From Glycine soja (Eukaryota; Streptophyta; Magnoliopsida; Fabales; Fabaceae), in the NCBI RefSeq assembly GCF_004193775.1, contig NC_041008.1, positions 9,254,731 to 9,318,730 on the forward strand: a DNA stretch of 64,000 nt. The letters are read 5' to 3'. This document shows positions 1 through 10,054 of this stretch, one piece after another. A program made the translations under genes and the position numbers. Positions within the stretch are counted from its first letter, which is position 1. Each line of letters starts with the position of its first letter. The notes under the pieces were generated by a model. The model had not been told where the DNA came from. It saw only the letters and a program-made list of their open reading frames with translations, and did not search any database.

Positions 1-1221
1 TAATATTTAATGTTGGATCGGTGTCTATCCAAATATTTCTTGTATAAGTATAAAATATATTTTTAATCTCTCAATTATTTAAGATTTTTATTTTCAATCC
101 CTCAACTGAAATATGATTAGACTTACTGAATACACTATTTTTGTTTTTATCATTGCCATCAAGTTTTCCTGTTAAATGTTAGTGTGACAATTGAATTGTA
201 GCAGTTTTTATTTTTGACAATTAAAATTTGCCAAAAAATTTGCTAATAATATGATTTTTAATAATTCAAAAATCAATTTTTTTGTTCGAGAAACTGGGAT
301 TAAATAACATTTCAAAAACAAAAGCCATCCTTATATTCTCATATTACCAATCAAACATTTAAAAACCACATCTACGTTAAAGTGCAAGTTGCCCCATCTT
401 GGTATTCTCGTACCAATCAAACATTTTAAAAAACCCATCTTCTTCAAAGCCACTTCAGCCATGGAACCCACAAAAGATAATTTATAACTGAATATTGAAA
501 ATACAAATTAGGTATCAAAGGGCGACAAAAAATTCATCAATTGCTCTAACCCTTTCTCTATCTCTTGGAATTACTCACGCAAAATCTCTACCTAAGAAGC
601 TTCCTTCTGGATGGAGACCTTGCGATCGTGCGTGCTTGCAGTGGAGCTTGTCGGCGTCGAGTTCCTCATCTTCGTTCCTCTTTAAATGTTGATTGTGTCG
701 TTGAGGAAGGGGGATTGTGCAAAACGGTGCAATGGGCGAGCAAAGGTGTTTCAAGAATCGGCTTCCAAAGGAGGCGGTGGACGTGCATCATGCCTGTCTT
801 AAATGTGTTAAAGTTTTCATGAAGCTACCTCCATGAAGATCTTCAAGTTTTTTTTTTTGTTCTTTTATCTATTTTATTGTTTAGATTGCTGCTACTGACT
901 TTTAGTTTACGAGGATGATGGATGAGAAGGAAATACTTTTTGTGTTGAAATGCTAAGATGGGACTAGGTCCAAATAATTAGGTTTTAAGAGATGATGGAT
1001 GTGTGTGCTATTGCTTACAATGGTTTTTTGTTCTTGTTGTTGATTGTTGTTTAGCTTTAGTCACCAGAAAGATGGATGCATGGCAAAAATATCCTGTGTT
1101 AAAATATTAAGATTTAGATGTATGAAGCTATTGCTTACTAATGTTCTTTGTTAATTTTGGATTTTGGATCTTGGTTTTTGTTCTGGTTCATCGTCTTACT
1201 GTTGATTCTTGTGTTGGTTCT
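1..1221. other. AT-rich spacer, no gene recognised
   Basis: Low-complexity AT-rich sequence. Short open frames near 495-820 overlap one another in different frames and show no recognisable domain or splice context, so I call no gene here. Confidence 0.6.
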
Positions 1222-1545
1222 CACTACTAAAAAAAGATATTTTACGACACTAAATCAAGGACGATTTTATAAAACCTTACTTGTAAAAAATACTACAAGC
1301 TTTCAAAGACAATCCTCTAAAAATTGTCTTTAAATGCTTGCTTTCAAAAAGAGTTATCTCTAAAAATTGTCTTTGAAATTTGAATGCCTTTAAATATTTT
1401 GGTTCTCGCTTAATTACTTTTCCTGCTCATTTCTTTTTTGCTAATCTAGTTTCTCTCATCTCCTCACCCTTACTCTCTGTGTTGTCACTCTTGTCTGCCG
1501 CCGATGTTGAACCCATTGTCATCGTCAAAATCACCATTGTCGAAC

Positions 1546-1946
1546 GTTCTTGCTCTGGCTCTGATCCCATCCCTGAAAGGGGAGTTCCAGTGGATGTTCG
1601 AATTCCGCCTCAAGGCCTTCGACAAATTCCAGTCCATGAAGGAACCCACGTGGTTCGACAACACTTACCCCCCCCCCCCTTTCCATCGAGTTCCAGAACA
1701 TCTGCTACTACTCTAAGTCGAAGAATAAGCCCTTACTCCAATCCCTCGACGACGCCAACCTAAAGCTTCCCCGCTACTTCGACAAGCTTAGCATCCCTCT
1801 CAATGAGCAAAAGAGCCTCGCCAATGTCATCATCGATGTAGTCCTCAACAGTGTCTTCATCGCCACAACGCACTGCAAAACCCTAGAAAAAGTTGACATC
1901 ATTTTCTGCTCCATCTTCGAGGCCATTAAGAATTTGTTGAAGGAGC
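1546..1946 (+). pseudogene. SufB / ABCI8-like (UPF0051) fragment, intronless and frameshifted
   Basis: Translation gives LKGEFQWMFEFRLKAFDKF in one frame and, after a C12 run at 1668-1679, NICYYSKSKNKPLLQSLDD followed by YFDKLSIPLNEQKSLANV and IATTHCKTLEK in another. These match the N-terminal third of chloroplast SufB (ABCI8), the scaffold subunit of the SUF Fe-S cluster assembly complex. The homology is collinear but needs a frame change at the C-run, and it stops shortly after the FEAIK segment. The remaining two thirds, including the core beta-helix region, are absent. The fragment lies inside the CACTA-like complex and directly precedes a ribosomal-protein fragment, so it looks like a captured piece and not a decaying resident gene. 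Family identification rests on recalled family sequence. Confidence 0.7.
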
Positions 1947-2064
1947 AAAATGAGGAAAGTGGACTTGTCAAAAGAAGCATTGCTTCAAGGTTTGATTCAT
2001 TAGCTCAATGCATTCCTCAGTTATTGTTTGTGTTTGTGTTTATGTTTTGGTTTTGATTTAACCA

Positions 2065-3359
2065 TAAAGAAGGGTGGCAAGAAGAAGGCGTTAGTATCTT
2101 CTGTTTCTATTCCCTTTTATTCTGTTTCATTTGTGTTTTTGCGTAAACATTCAAAATTCAATGATTTGTTTGGTTTTTGTATGAATGTGCAAAGTTGATC
2201 CCTTTGCCAAGAAGGATTTGTATGACATTAAGGCCCCTTCTCTTTTTCAAGTGAAAAATGTTGGCAAAACCTTTATCTCTCATACCCAGGGTACCAAGGT
2301 ATTGTTTTTCAAATATTCAACAAAGAATTGGAATTTTTCCTTTTTTATTGTAAATTTGTTGGTTTTGTGTTGTGGGTCAATTGTATGGGTCTTCAAAATC
2401 AGAAATTTGTTTTCATATAGCTTCGACTTATGTTCTGATTTTTGAGTTGAATCTATTATAAATGCTTGCTTTCATTTTGCTACAGGACTTTGTTTCTATT
2501 ATGTTTTGGTGAGTTTCATGGAATGGCTGATTTTTTTGGTTTTTGATGTACTAAGTGAACTTAGAGAAGCTAAACAGAATGATAGCTCCCTCTTTGAGGT
2601 TTGTTGTTCTCATCAGATCTCTATGTAATATGGGAAAAATAATATTTGTTTTGAAGTGTGTGCTTATTGCATTTTGTTTCTATGGGAGAACGAGGGTTTA
2701 TGAATCTTTCAAGTTGCCTATTTTTATGGGTTTTATGGTATGTGATTTGGTGATATGAACTTTGTATGCTTATTTAGACTATGGTTGTTTGAAATGACTT
2801 ATTGCTTATGAAGGACTCAAACATAGAGTGTTTGAGGTCTCCTTGGTTGATCTTCAAGGAGATGAGGATCATGCATTCAAGAAGATTAGGTTGAGAGCTG
2901 AAGATGTGCAAGGGAAAAATGTTCTGACAAATTTATGGGTATGATGGGTCATGCATGAAGCTTCTTTTGATTGTAATATTGTATTGCATTATACTCATCA
3001 ATTTTGAATTTTTGTTTTATTCTTTGAATTTTTAGGAAATGGATTTCAAAACTAACAAGCTGAGATCATTGGTGCAAAAATGAAAAACTCTAATTGAAGC
3101 CCGTGTGGATGTGAAGACAACTGATAACTACACATTGAGGATGTTTTGCATTGGAGTTACCAAGAGAATAACTAACCAAGTGAAGAGAACCTACTATGCA
3201 CAATCAAGCCAGATTAGACAGGTATGTGCACTAATGTTTGGTAGTTAGATGCTACTTCTGTTTACTAACAATCTCGTTAATTTTCCATTCAGAAACTTAT
3301 GGTACAAAGTCAACATGGTATCCTTAACACATGCTTCTAGTTGCACTTCTCCAAATGAA

Positions 3360-3397
<38 letters not shown>

Positions 3398-3661
3398 GCC
3401 AAAAGAAATTAGTGGCTTTTAACTTTAAAGTATGTTGTGTTTTTTATATAATATTGCATATTAGTAATTATAATTACACCTTTATCATTTCAGATTTATA
3501 GGAAGATGAGGGAGATCATGACCAACCAGACAACATCCTATGATTTGAAGGAGTTGGTCCGCAAGTTTATTCTTCAGATCATTAGAAAAGAGATTGAGAA
3601 GGCAACATCTAGTATTTACCCTCAGCAGAATGTGTTTGATTGTAAAGTCAAGATCCTGAAA
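2065..3661 (+). pseudogene. RPS3A: 40S ribosomal protein eS1 (RPS3A) pseudogene, introns retained, C-terminus lost
   Basis: Five exon-like blocks are collinear with plant RPS3A: about 2070-2093 (KKGGKKKA), 2194-2299 ([16 protein letters not shown]...), 2801-2938 ([27 protein letters not shown]), 3036-3221 ([16 protein letters not shown]) and 3494-3661 ([19 protein letters not shown]). The later introns keep GT...AG ends at 2939/3035 and 3222/3493, so this was copied as genomic DNA and not as mRNA. A TGA at 3081-3083 replaces the conserved Trp codon after LVQK. Homology ends exactly at 3661, where a CACTGCTAAA terminus begins; the last roughly 35 to 40 residues are missing. The first exon is partial, with no start ATG. 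The cytosolic small-subunit protein cannot be produced from this copy. Confidence 0.88.
3364..3395. repeat. (TA)n microsatellite
   Basis: Pure alternating AT run of about 32 bp inside the fourth intron of the RPS3A remnant. Confidence 0.95.
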
Positions 3662-4032
3662 CACTGCTAAATATCACACTTTTTACATCGGTCAAAAACG
3701 ATATTCAACATCGGTGGTCAACCGTTTTTAAATATGATGTCGTTGAAAGTTAAAAATTTCAACATCAATCCTCAATTGACCATTGTAGAAAAATAATGTT
3801 TTCTACATCGGTGTTGTCTTGCCCACCGATGTAGAAATTAGACCTTCTACATCGTTGTTGATATCATAACCGTTGTTGAAATTAGACCTTCTACATCAGT
3901 ACTATCCTGACCACCGATGTAAAAATTAGACCTTCTACATCGGTGTTGTAGTCATAAACGATGTAAAAAAGGTGTGTTTTAACATCGTGCTTATGTCACA
4001 ATCAATGTTAAATGTTAAATAACCTACAATTA
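3662..4032 (+). mobile_element. CACTA-type terminus and subterminal repeat array
   Basis: Begins CACTGCTAAATATCACAC directly at the point where RPS3A homology stops. It is followed by about ten direct and inverted copies of a short motif of the form ctACATCGGTgttg / ACCGATGTAgaaa, spaced roughly 20-50 bp apart up to about 4000. Such arrays are typical subterminal transposase-binding regions of CACTA elements. The terminal CACTA is degenerate (CACTG). No matching right end followed by the missing RPS3A 3' coding part was found in the window. Confidence 0.65.
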
Positions 4033-4068
4033 AAATGTAGGTCGATTAATAATCAAAATTTATATTTT

Positions 4069-4210
4069 CAATATTATCAATATTGATAATAATAAAAAAA
4101 TATTATTATGTAATATTAAAATTAGTATTTATAATTACAATATTATCAATATTGCTAATATATAATCAATAAATATTATTATCTAATATTAAAATCAGTA
4201 TTTATAATTA
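4069..4210. repeat. Two-unit AT-rich tandem repeat
   Basis: Two adjacent units of about 70 bp each begin CAATATTATCAATATTG and end near AGTATTTATAATTA, differing by scattered substitutions and small indels. Confidence 0.7.
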
Positions 4211-4270
4211 CTGATTATGATATCCTATTATAAGAAACCAAGATAAAAGAATATAAATTTCATATGAAAC

Positions 4271-4361
4271 CTTGAATGAAGTCTCGGTCTTCACATGGCA
4301 ATGTCTCACATTTTGGATATGCGTTCAAAACTGCATCCTCATTATATGCTCCTGGAAAGCT
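4271..4361 (-). pseudogene. Captured exon resembling arogenate/prephenate dehydratase
   Basis: On the minus strand a 91-bp block is bounded by a CAG acceptor (4364-4362) and a GT donor (4270-4269). It translates without stops to 30 codons including FPGAYNEDAVLNAYPKCET and LPC. The pattern PGAYxExAxxxAYPxCExxPC is what I recall for the start of the prephenate dehydratase domain in plant arogenate dehydratases (phenylalanine biosynthesis). No neighbouring exons of that gene were found, so this would be an isolated captured exon. Because the match is short, the identification is tentative. Confidence 0.4.
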
Positions 4362-5251
4362 CTGTATCAAGTAATTCACTAGTTAGGAGAGACAATGATG
4401 CTATGTGAAACCATAGTAAGAATACAAAGATCTCTGACGGGAAATATAACATTATAGGTTCAATAAGTTTCTGTTAGTGAAACTACAATAAGAATACAAA
4501 GAACTTTGTATTTCCAGCCTTGCAGTTTCTGTTAGTCATAATTCATAAAAAAATAAGCTTTAATCAAATAGAATCATGCATATGTTTTACTCATGGAAGC
4601 TGGACATTAGAAACTCAAAGATGTTAATTTTTAAAATAGAAAATAAGAAGAAAAAAAAAAGAATTAGAGAGAAAGAGATGAACAAAACATAATACAAAGG
4701 CAAAAGGAGAACTGGAGAAGTCATGTGATATGAGTATATGCCATATGCATTCCGCATCTAGTCATATAGGAATGAATGTAAAAGGTTTGTGGTGAGAAAA
4801 CAAAAAACAGTGAAAGAGATGGGAAAATGAAAATAAAAACTTGCTTGGATATTTATTTTAGAAATATTAAGTTAAGTGGGCTTATGGACTTACGGTTAGC
4901 CTGGGCTTACAATGTCATCAATCATTAGTATATTAACAATGTATATGAATTTAAGATAAAAAGGTCTGCATGCAGTGAAGTGAAAAAAGGGCTTGAAGTA
5001 CTATCCAGCTAACAAACTATGCCATGCAAATTTGAAATTTCCACAAACTATACAAGAGATATTAGAACTAAACGTAAGATCCAGTGGTAGTATACCAATT
5101 AAAAAGAATCATTTTCTATAAAACAGAGTATTTATAATACTCCCATGGCTTAATGTATAAGAAAGTTGCAATGATGAAACCTGCAAAAGATGTATCATGA
5201 AGAAAATATATATAATTTTTCTACTCAATTAATATTTACACCAAAAGTCAC

Positions 5252-5302
5252 CTCTTCCAAAAATTCCGGTTGTTCCTCATATATTTGCCTCAGCTCATCC
5301 AA
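5252..5302 (-). other. Exon-like 51-bp block, gene not recognised
   Basis: On the minus strand a 17-codon open block (LDELRQIYEEQPEFLEE) sits exactly between an AG acceptor and a GT donor, phase 0 at both ends, in otherwise non-coding AT-rich DNA. It looks like another captured exon of the CACTA-like complex. I do not recognise the family; chance is possible for so short a block. Confidence 0.3.
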
Positions 5303-5530
5303 CTACACAATAACAAAATTATCCAAAGTCCAAAAATTAAAAAATCCCGATCAATATTAAAAGGAGAAATTCAATTAAAACTAGATAAAACATTGAAATA
5401 ATTTTGTAATTAAGTATTTTTAATTAATGTTGGCTCTAATCAGATATTGTATTTTGATATCCCACTTAATAAAAGTTTGTGTTAAAAACTAGCATAAGAT
5501 ATAAAAACTAGCATAAGATAAATTTTCATA

Positions 5531-5532
<2 letters not shown>

Positions 5533-5612
<80 letters not shown>
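5533..5612. repeat. (AT)n microsatellite, about 80 bp
   Basis: Uninterrupted AT dinucleotide repeat. Confidence 0.97.
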
Positions 5613-5613
<1 letters not shown>

Positions 5614-6439
5614 CTGCAGAGTACTTCAGGTAACTGACAAGTAAGTCACGAGCTTAAACCCTTGCTCGCAAGTCACGAACTTTAACTCAATCTTATTTAA
5701 TATTTTTATTCTAAAAATATCTTTAAGTTTTTTATATGTAGAAATTAAATTTAAATATCAAGAAATTTATAACAATTTACTTAGAGGGAGACCCCCTCAG
5801 TCCAAGTATCAACATCATTTACAATAAATATGGTTAAAAATAATTTAGAAAATACAGTTATTTTTATATGAAATAAAGAAAATTAAATGAACATAACTTA
5901 AAACCTTAATCAGCATAAAGTTAGGTATTTTAGTTATATTAGAGTGAGAAGTATAAAATATGTGAACATTATGATCTAGCCGGATTTGAGTTTAATTTAA
6001 CAAAACTTTTGGCACAATGGCTGAAGCTCACGAATATTCATAATCTGTAGATATAAGTATGCATAAGTATAATATTTAAAGGGGGTCTCTATATTTTTTT
6101 AAATTGAAAATAAAAATGATAGAAAGAGAGAGAAGGAAGGTTAAATAAAATATGATTAAGCAGATAAGCCGAAAGGGTGGAAAGCAGGCTGGTCGAAATC
6201 TATTACAAGCTGTGGTTTTCTAATTAGCTTGGACAAATCGTTGGCCCGTTTATTTTTTTTATATAAATTTATGTTTTTTTTAAAACACACATATTAATTG
6301 ATACGAATTATTTTTTATGACTAATCTTTACTTAAAAAAATATAACTAACCACTTTTAGGTGGAGTTACTATTAGAAAATCATGAATTAATCACTAACAA
6401 AATTGGTTGTTAAACAAGAAAAATCGATCGCTGGTTTGT

Positions 6440-6542
6440 ACAAATGACAATTTATGTCACCAATGACTAAATTGATTGTTGTTTGTCACCAATAATTTCC
6501 GATAGCTATTTTCGGTAGATAATTCCCACTTTCTTAGTAGTG
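6440..6542 (-). mobile_element. CACTA-like right-hand terminus
   Basis: Read on the minus strand, this begins CACTACTAAGAAAGTGGG and is followed by short repeated motifs of the type ACCAATTTTGTTAG and TTGGTGACA. The first nine bases equal those at 1222, but the subterminal motifs differ from both the 1222 and the 3662 termini, so it may close a third element. Confidence 0.4.
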
Positions 6543-8150
6543 AGTTTCTCGTCCCAACTATAATTTTCTCAGCTATAAGATTTGAATATGAGCTCCAACT
6601 AAAGTTACTTATTTTTACTCTCGCCAGCATAATATAATTTCCTGTCTATATATCATTTTGAATATTTTAGCTTGTCTCCCATTTTGCCATTTTAAAAATT
6701 AAGAAGTTAATCGTCTCATTAACAATACTCTTATTTATTATGTCCTTCGTTTGTTTCATTGTATATGACATATAAGATTTTGACACAGATAAAAAATGTA
6801 ATTAATAGTTTAACTTTGATAAAAATATATTGTGTAACTCTAATGTATTTCTTATCTCTCTAATTATATAATTAGTTTTTTTTTTCATTTACTACACTGT
6901 AACAACTATTTACTCCGAATAAGAGTATTTCATGAAAAAAAAATCAATGTTTGACAACTAATTTAAAACTTTTTTTTTCTAAAACGTCATATAAAGTAAA
7001 ATGAAAGAAATATATATTACTTAAAAACTTAAATGATTTATATGTGCATTATAACTTTTTAATAAATATACTTTTTATCAGGAAAAAAATAATATTTTTC
7101 ACAATAATTTATATGATTAATAAATTTCTTAAAATATGCATTTCCTTAAAAATAAATGACATATGACAGATTACACATAATTTGCTTCATCCTTCTATGA
7201 TTCTACCTCTGGCAAAATTGTTCTTTTGTCTCCCATATATGGCTCCCAACTTCAATTAATTAATGCCTACACCAGTCAAAAACAATATACTGGAACATTT
7301 TGCTTGTTCTTTTGCCTTTGTTCTTTACTTCTTGGCAGTCCCATTATTATATTTTTTTCTGCACATTTCTATATTATTTATAAGCCGCACTACATTTCAT
7401 AGTACCGCTCACGTGATCTGAAAGGATGGACTTATATTTTGGTAATAACCGCATGTTTAGAGAAGGAGCACATGCACACACCTTTCATATGGATCAAGGG
7501 GTCTTCCATAGAACCATCAAGGGTCATTTTCCAAGAATAAGGAGTTTTATATGATATAGTCATTACCAATAAACTCAAAGGTAAAGCTCGGATCTCATGT
7601 ATACAAAAAACAATGGATTTGTTTGTGATCTTCCCCATTTTTAGAAATTAAAAACAGGAAAGAATTTTGACCGCAAAAATTGTAACATTTGTATTCTAAA
7701 AAAGGTGAAAGATTTCGAACTTAATTATATTAATGCGAATTAAAGTTGAGAATATATAATTAAGCATAAATTACAATATACTATAATAATTCCTGACATT
7801 TCGTTTAATTTTAAATTAATTAGTAAATACAGGTCATTAACCCAATTACTTAATGATTCGGTACGAACTTCCATTTTTCTTAAAGCATATCCAATAGTTT
7901 TGATATAAATAACCTAATATATATCATAGCTAACTCATTTAATTTTTTTTTTCTAATGAGTATTTTGATTGACAAGTTGTTTAACTTACAAATATTATAT
8001 TTCTCTCTTATATTTAATATAAAATTAAGTACATATAACTCATGGGTAATAGTTGCTTACATATGAAACTCTATCCAATTTTAAGTAATTCAAAATCATG
8101 TGTGTCATATCAAAATAATATTTTTTTTAAGCAACACCTGCTATAGATGC
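6543..8150. other. AT-rich spacer
   Basis: No gene or structured repeat that I can support. A 68-codon minus-strand frame at 7432-7638 has no recognisable family, splice context or promoter. Confidence 0.5.
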
Positions 8151-8156
8151 TGGGTT

Positions 8157-8235
8157 AGGGAGATTTGAGGGGTACACCTGTAGACCACGAGTTACCTCAT
8201 AAGGAGACCTGACACCGCACTCTAACCCAAAACTT
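8157..8235 (-). repeat. Inverted LTR fragment of the TRIM-like family
   Basis: The reverse complement reads GCCTTAAAGTTTTGGGTTAG...GTGTCAGGTCTCCTTA...CAGGTGTACCCC. It matches the last half of the LTR at 10286-10462 and the partial LTR at 10055-10116, both of which lie in plus orientation. It directly abuts the copia integrase remnant. Confidence 0.75.
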
Positions 8236-8245
8236 TAAGGCTCAG

Positions 8246-9433
8246 GTGTTCTTGGTATTGTCTTGATCATTCTGATCCCATGTTCTGAACAGAAGTCTTT
8301 AAACTCCTGACTATCATACTCTCCGCCATTGTTAGATTTCAGACTTTTAACCTTTAGACCTGTCTGATTTTCAACTTCTGTTTTCCATCTTTTAAACACA
8401 GAAAACACATCAGATTTATTTTTAAGAAAATAAACTCATACCTTTCTGGTAGAGTCGTCGATAAAGGTGACATAATAGCGTGAGTTTCCAACAGATTTCA
8501 CTGGGGCTAGCCCCCAAACATCCGTGTGCACCAATTCTAGCTTTTCAACTTTAAGAGTCTTCCCTACCCTTGAGAAGTTGACCTTTTTCTGTTTTCCAAG
8601 GATACAATGTTCACAAACACCAACATCAACATGCTTGAGGCTTGATAGCTTACCCTTTGCCGCCATAAGCTTCATTCCTTTTTCACTCATGTGTCCAAGT
8701 CTTTGATGCCACATGGTTGAATTATTGACAGGCTCAGTAACTGCTACCATATCCTCATCTGCAATCATGTAAAGAGATCCTCGCTTTTTTCCACGAGCCA
8801 CAATGAGATTGCCTTTTGTTACCTTCCAAGCTCCATCTCCAAAAGTGGTGTGATGTCCCTCATCATCCAACTGCCCTATAGATATTAAATTTCTCTTTAA
8901 GGCAGGAATATGTCTGACATTGTCAATGTCCATAGGGATCCACTGGAGGTCTTGATGTTGATATCACCTCTTCCGACAATGTCAAGAGATTTTCCATCTG
9001 CAAGGTAAACTTTTCCAAATCTTCCACAAATATAGTTAGACAATAAATCTTTAGAGGGAGTAGTGTGGAACGACGCACCTGAGTCCATGATCCATGAATC
9101 AACAGGACTATCCAAACTGCAAATTAATGCATCATCAAGTTCATCAGTTGCTGCATTTGCGAATTCATCATCATCGTGCTTCTTGTTTTTGTGCAACTTG
9201 TTCTTCTTTGGTGCCTTGCATTGATTGTTAAAGTGACCTCTCTTGTCACAATTCCAGCAAGTAACGTCACTTTGAAATTTTCTCTGACCTTTCCTTCTTG
9301 ACTTTGATCTGCCTCGACCATTCTGACCCTTCTGGGTAGTCCTTCCCCTGCCTTCAGTATTCAATGTTGAATTGGAAACATGACTGGAAGATTCTCCTGA
9401 ATCTCTCTTGCGAACATCTTCACTTAAGATCAA
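8246..9433 (-). pseudogene. copia gag C-terminus, protease and partial integrase, frameshifted and truncated
   Basis: Minus-strand reading from 9433: a basic linker, then a CCHC zinc knuckle CWNCDKRGHFNNQC, then the aspartic protease signature WIMDSGASFHTTP. A frame change near 8933-8897 leads into VRHIPALKRNLISIGQLD and the GAG-pre-integrase HHCC finger (WHQRLGHMSEKGM ... CEHCILGK). The integrase core start LELVHTDVWGLAP and YYVTFIDDSTRKV follows. A further frame carries KSLKSNNGGEYDSQEF and DFCSEHGIRMIKTIPRTPE, the second catalytic-Asp region, where DNGGEY is now NNGGEY. Homology ends near 8246 at the inverted LTR piece. Reverse transcriptase and RNase H are absent. The polyprotein order (gag, PR, INT) is diagnostic of Ty1/copia. 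Confidence 0.9.
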
Positions 9434-9562
9434 GTCACGGATGTCACTAAGCTTTAATGTGTTCTCCCTTGTAGAACTACTAACTGCAGTAACAGTTGCA
9501 GCTCAACTATCCGGTAGTGATGACAATAGAATCAATGCCTTCACCTCATCCTCAAATTTAAT

Positions 9563-9976
9563 CTACACTGATTCCAACTGGGCAAGAATAGTATTAAATT
9601 CATTAATATGATCAGTTACAGAGATACATTCTCCCATCTTGAGGTTGAACAACCGACGCATCAAGTATACTTTGTTGGTTGTCGACGACTTCTCGTACAT
9701 ATCTGATAACGCCTTCATTAAGCCTGCAGTAGTCTTCTCATTCACGATGTTGAACACGACGTTCTTGGCTAATGTCAATCTGATCACGCCAAGAGCCTGT
9801 CGATCTAGCAAGTTCCATTCTTCTTGCTTCATGTCTTCTGGCTTAACCCCTGATAAGGGCTGATATAACTTCTTTTGATATAGATAATCCTTTATCTGCA
9901 TCTTCCAAAAGCTGAAATCTCTGCCATCGAATTTCTCGATCTTCACCTTTCCCTCTTCTAATGTCATTGCTCCCAC
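9563..9976 (-). pseudogene. copia gag N-terminal part
   Basis: Open minus-strand frame of 137 codons starting MGAMTLEEGKVKIEKFDGRD, with the copia gag features WKMQIKDYLYQKKLYQPL, SDMYEKSSTTNKVYLMRRL and FNLKMGECISVTDHINEF (UBN2-type capsid). It stops after ILAQLESV. The next 130 bp down to 9433 keep gag-like composition in other frames, so at least one frameshift separates this part from the zinc-knuckle part. The ATG at 9976 is the natural family start. No copia LTR or minus-strand primer-binding site lies upstream; the sequence from about 10050 is a plus-strand TRIM LTR. Confidence 0.88.
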
Positions 9977-10054
9977 TGCATCCTCTAAACTAAGAAGACT
10001 CCCACTAATCCCTTTAAACTAAGGAAATCCCGTGGAGTAATCGAAAGCTCTCTA

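Larger units (their letters stand above)
1222..6542. mobile_element. CACTA-like transposon complex carrying gene fragments
   Basis: At 1222 the sequence starts CACTACTAAAAAAAG, the form of a CACTA-superfamily terminus, and at 6534-6542 it ends TTAGTAGTG, the inverse form. Between them lie a SufB-like fragment, an RPS3A gene remnant, a second CACTA-like start at 3662 followed by a subterminal repeat array, and at least one captured-looking exon on the minus strand. CACTA elements are known in plants, including soybean Tgm elements, to carry host gene pieces. The flanking triplets (TCT at 1219-1221, AGT at 6543-6545) do not match as a 3-bp target duplication, so the outer ends may belong to different, nested elements. 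No transposase is visible; the complex would be non-autonomous. Confidence 0.45.

Noticed and set aside
1222..6542. A single intact CACTA element with these two ends
   Set aside because: Flanking triplets do not match and the subterminal motifs differ, so I keep it only as a probable nested complex.
7432..7638. 68-codon minus-strand open frame
   Set aside because: No recognisable family, no splice or promoter context; length is within chance for this region.
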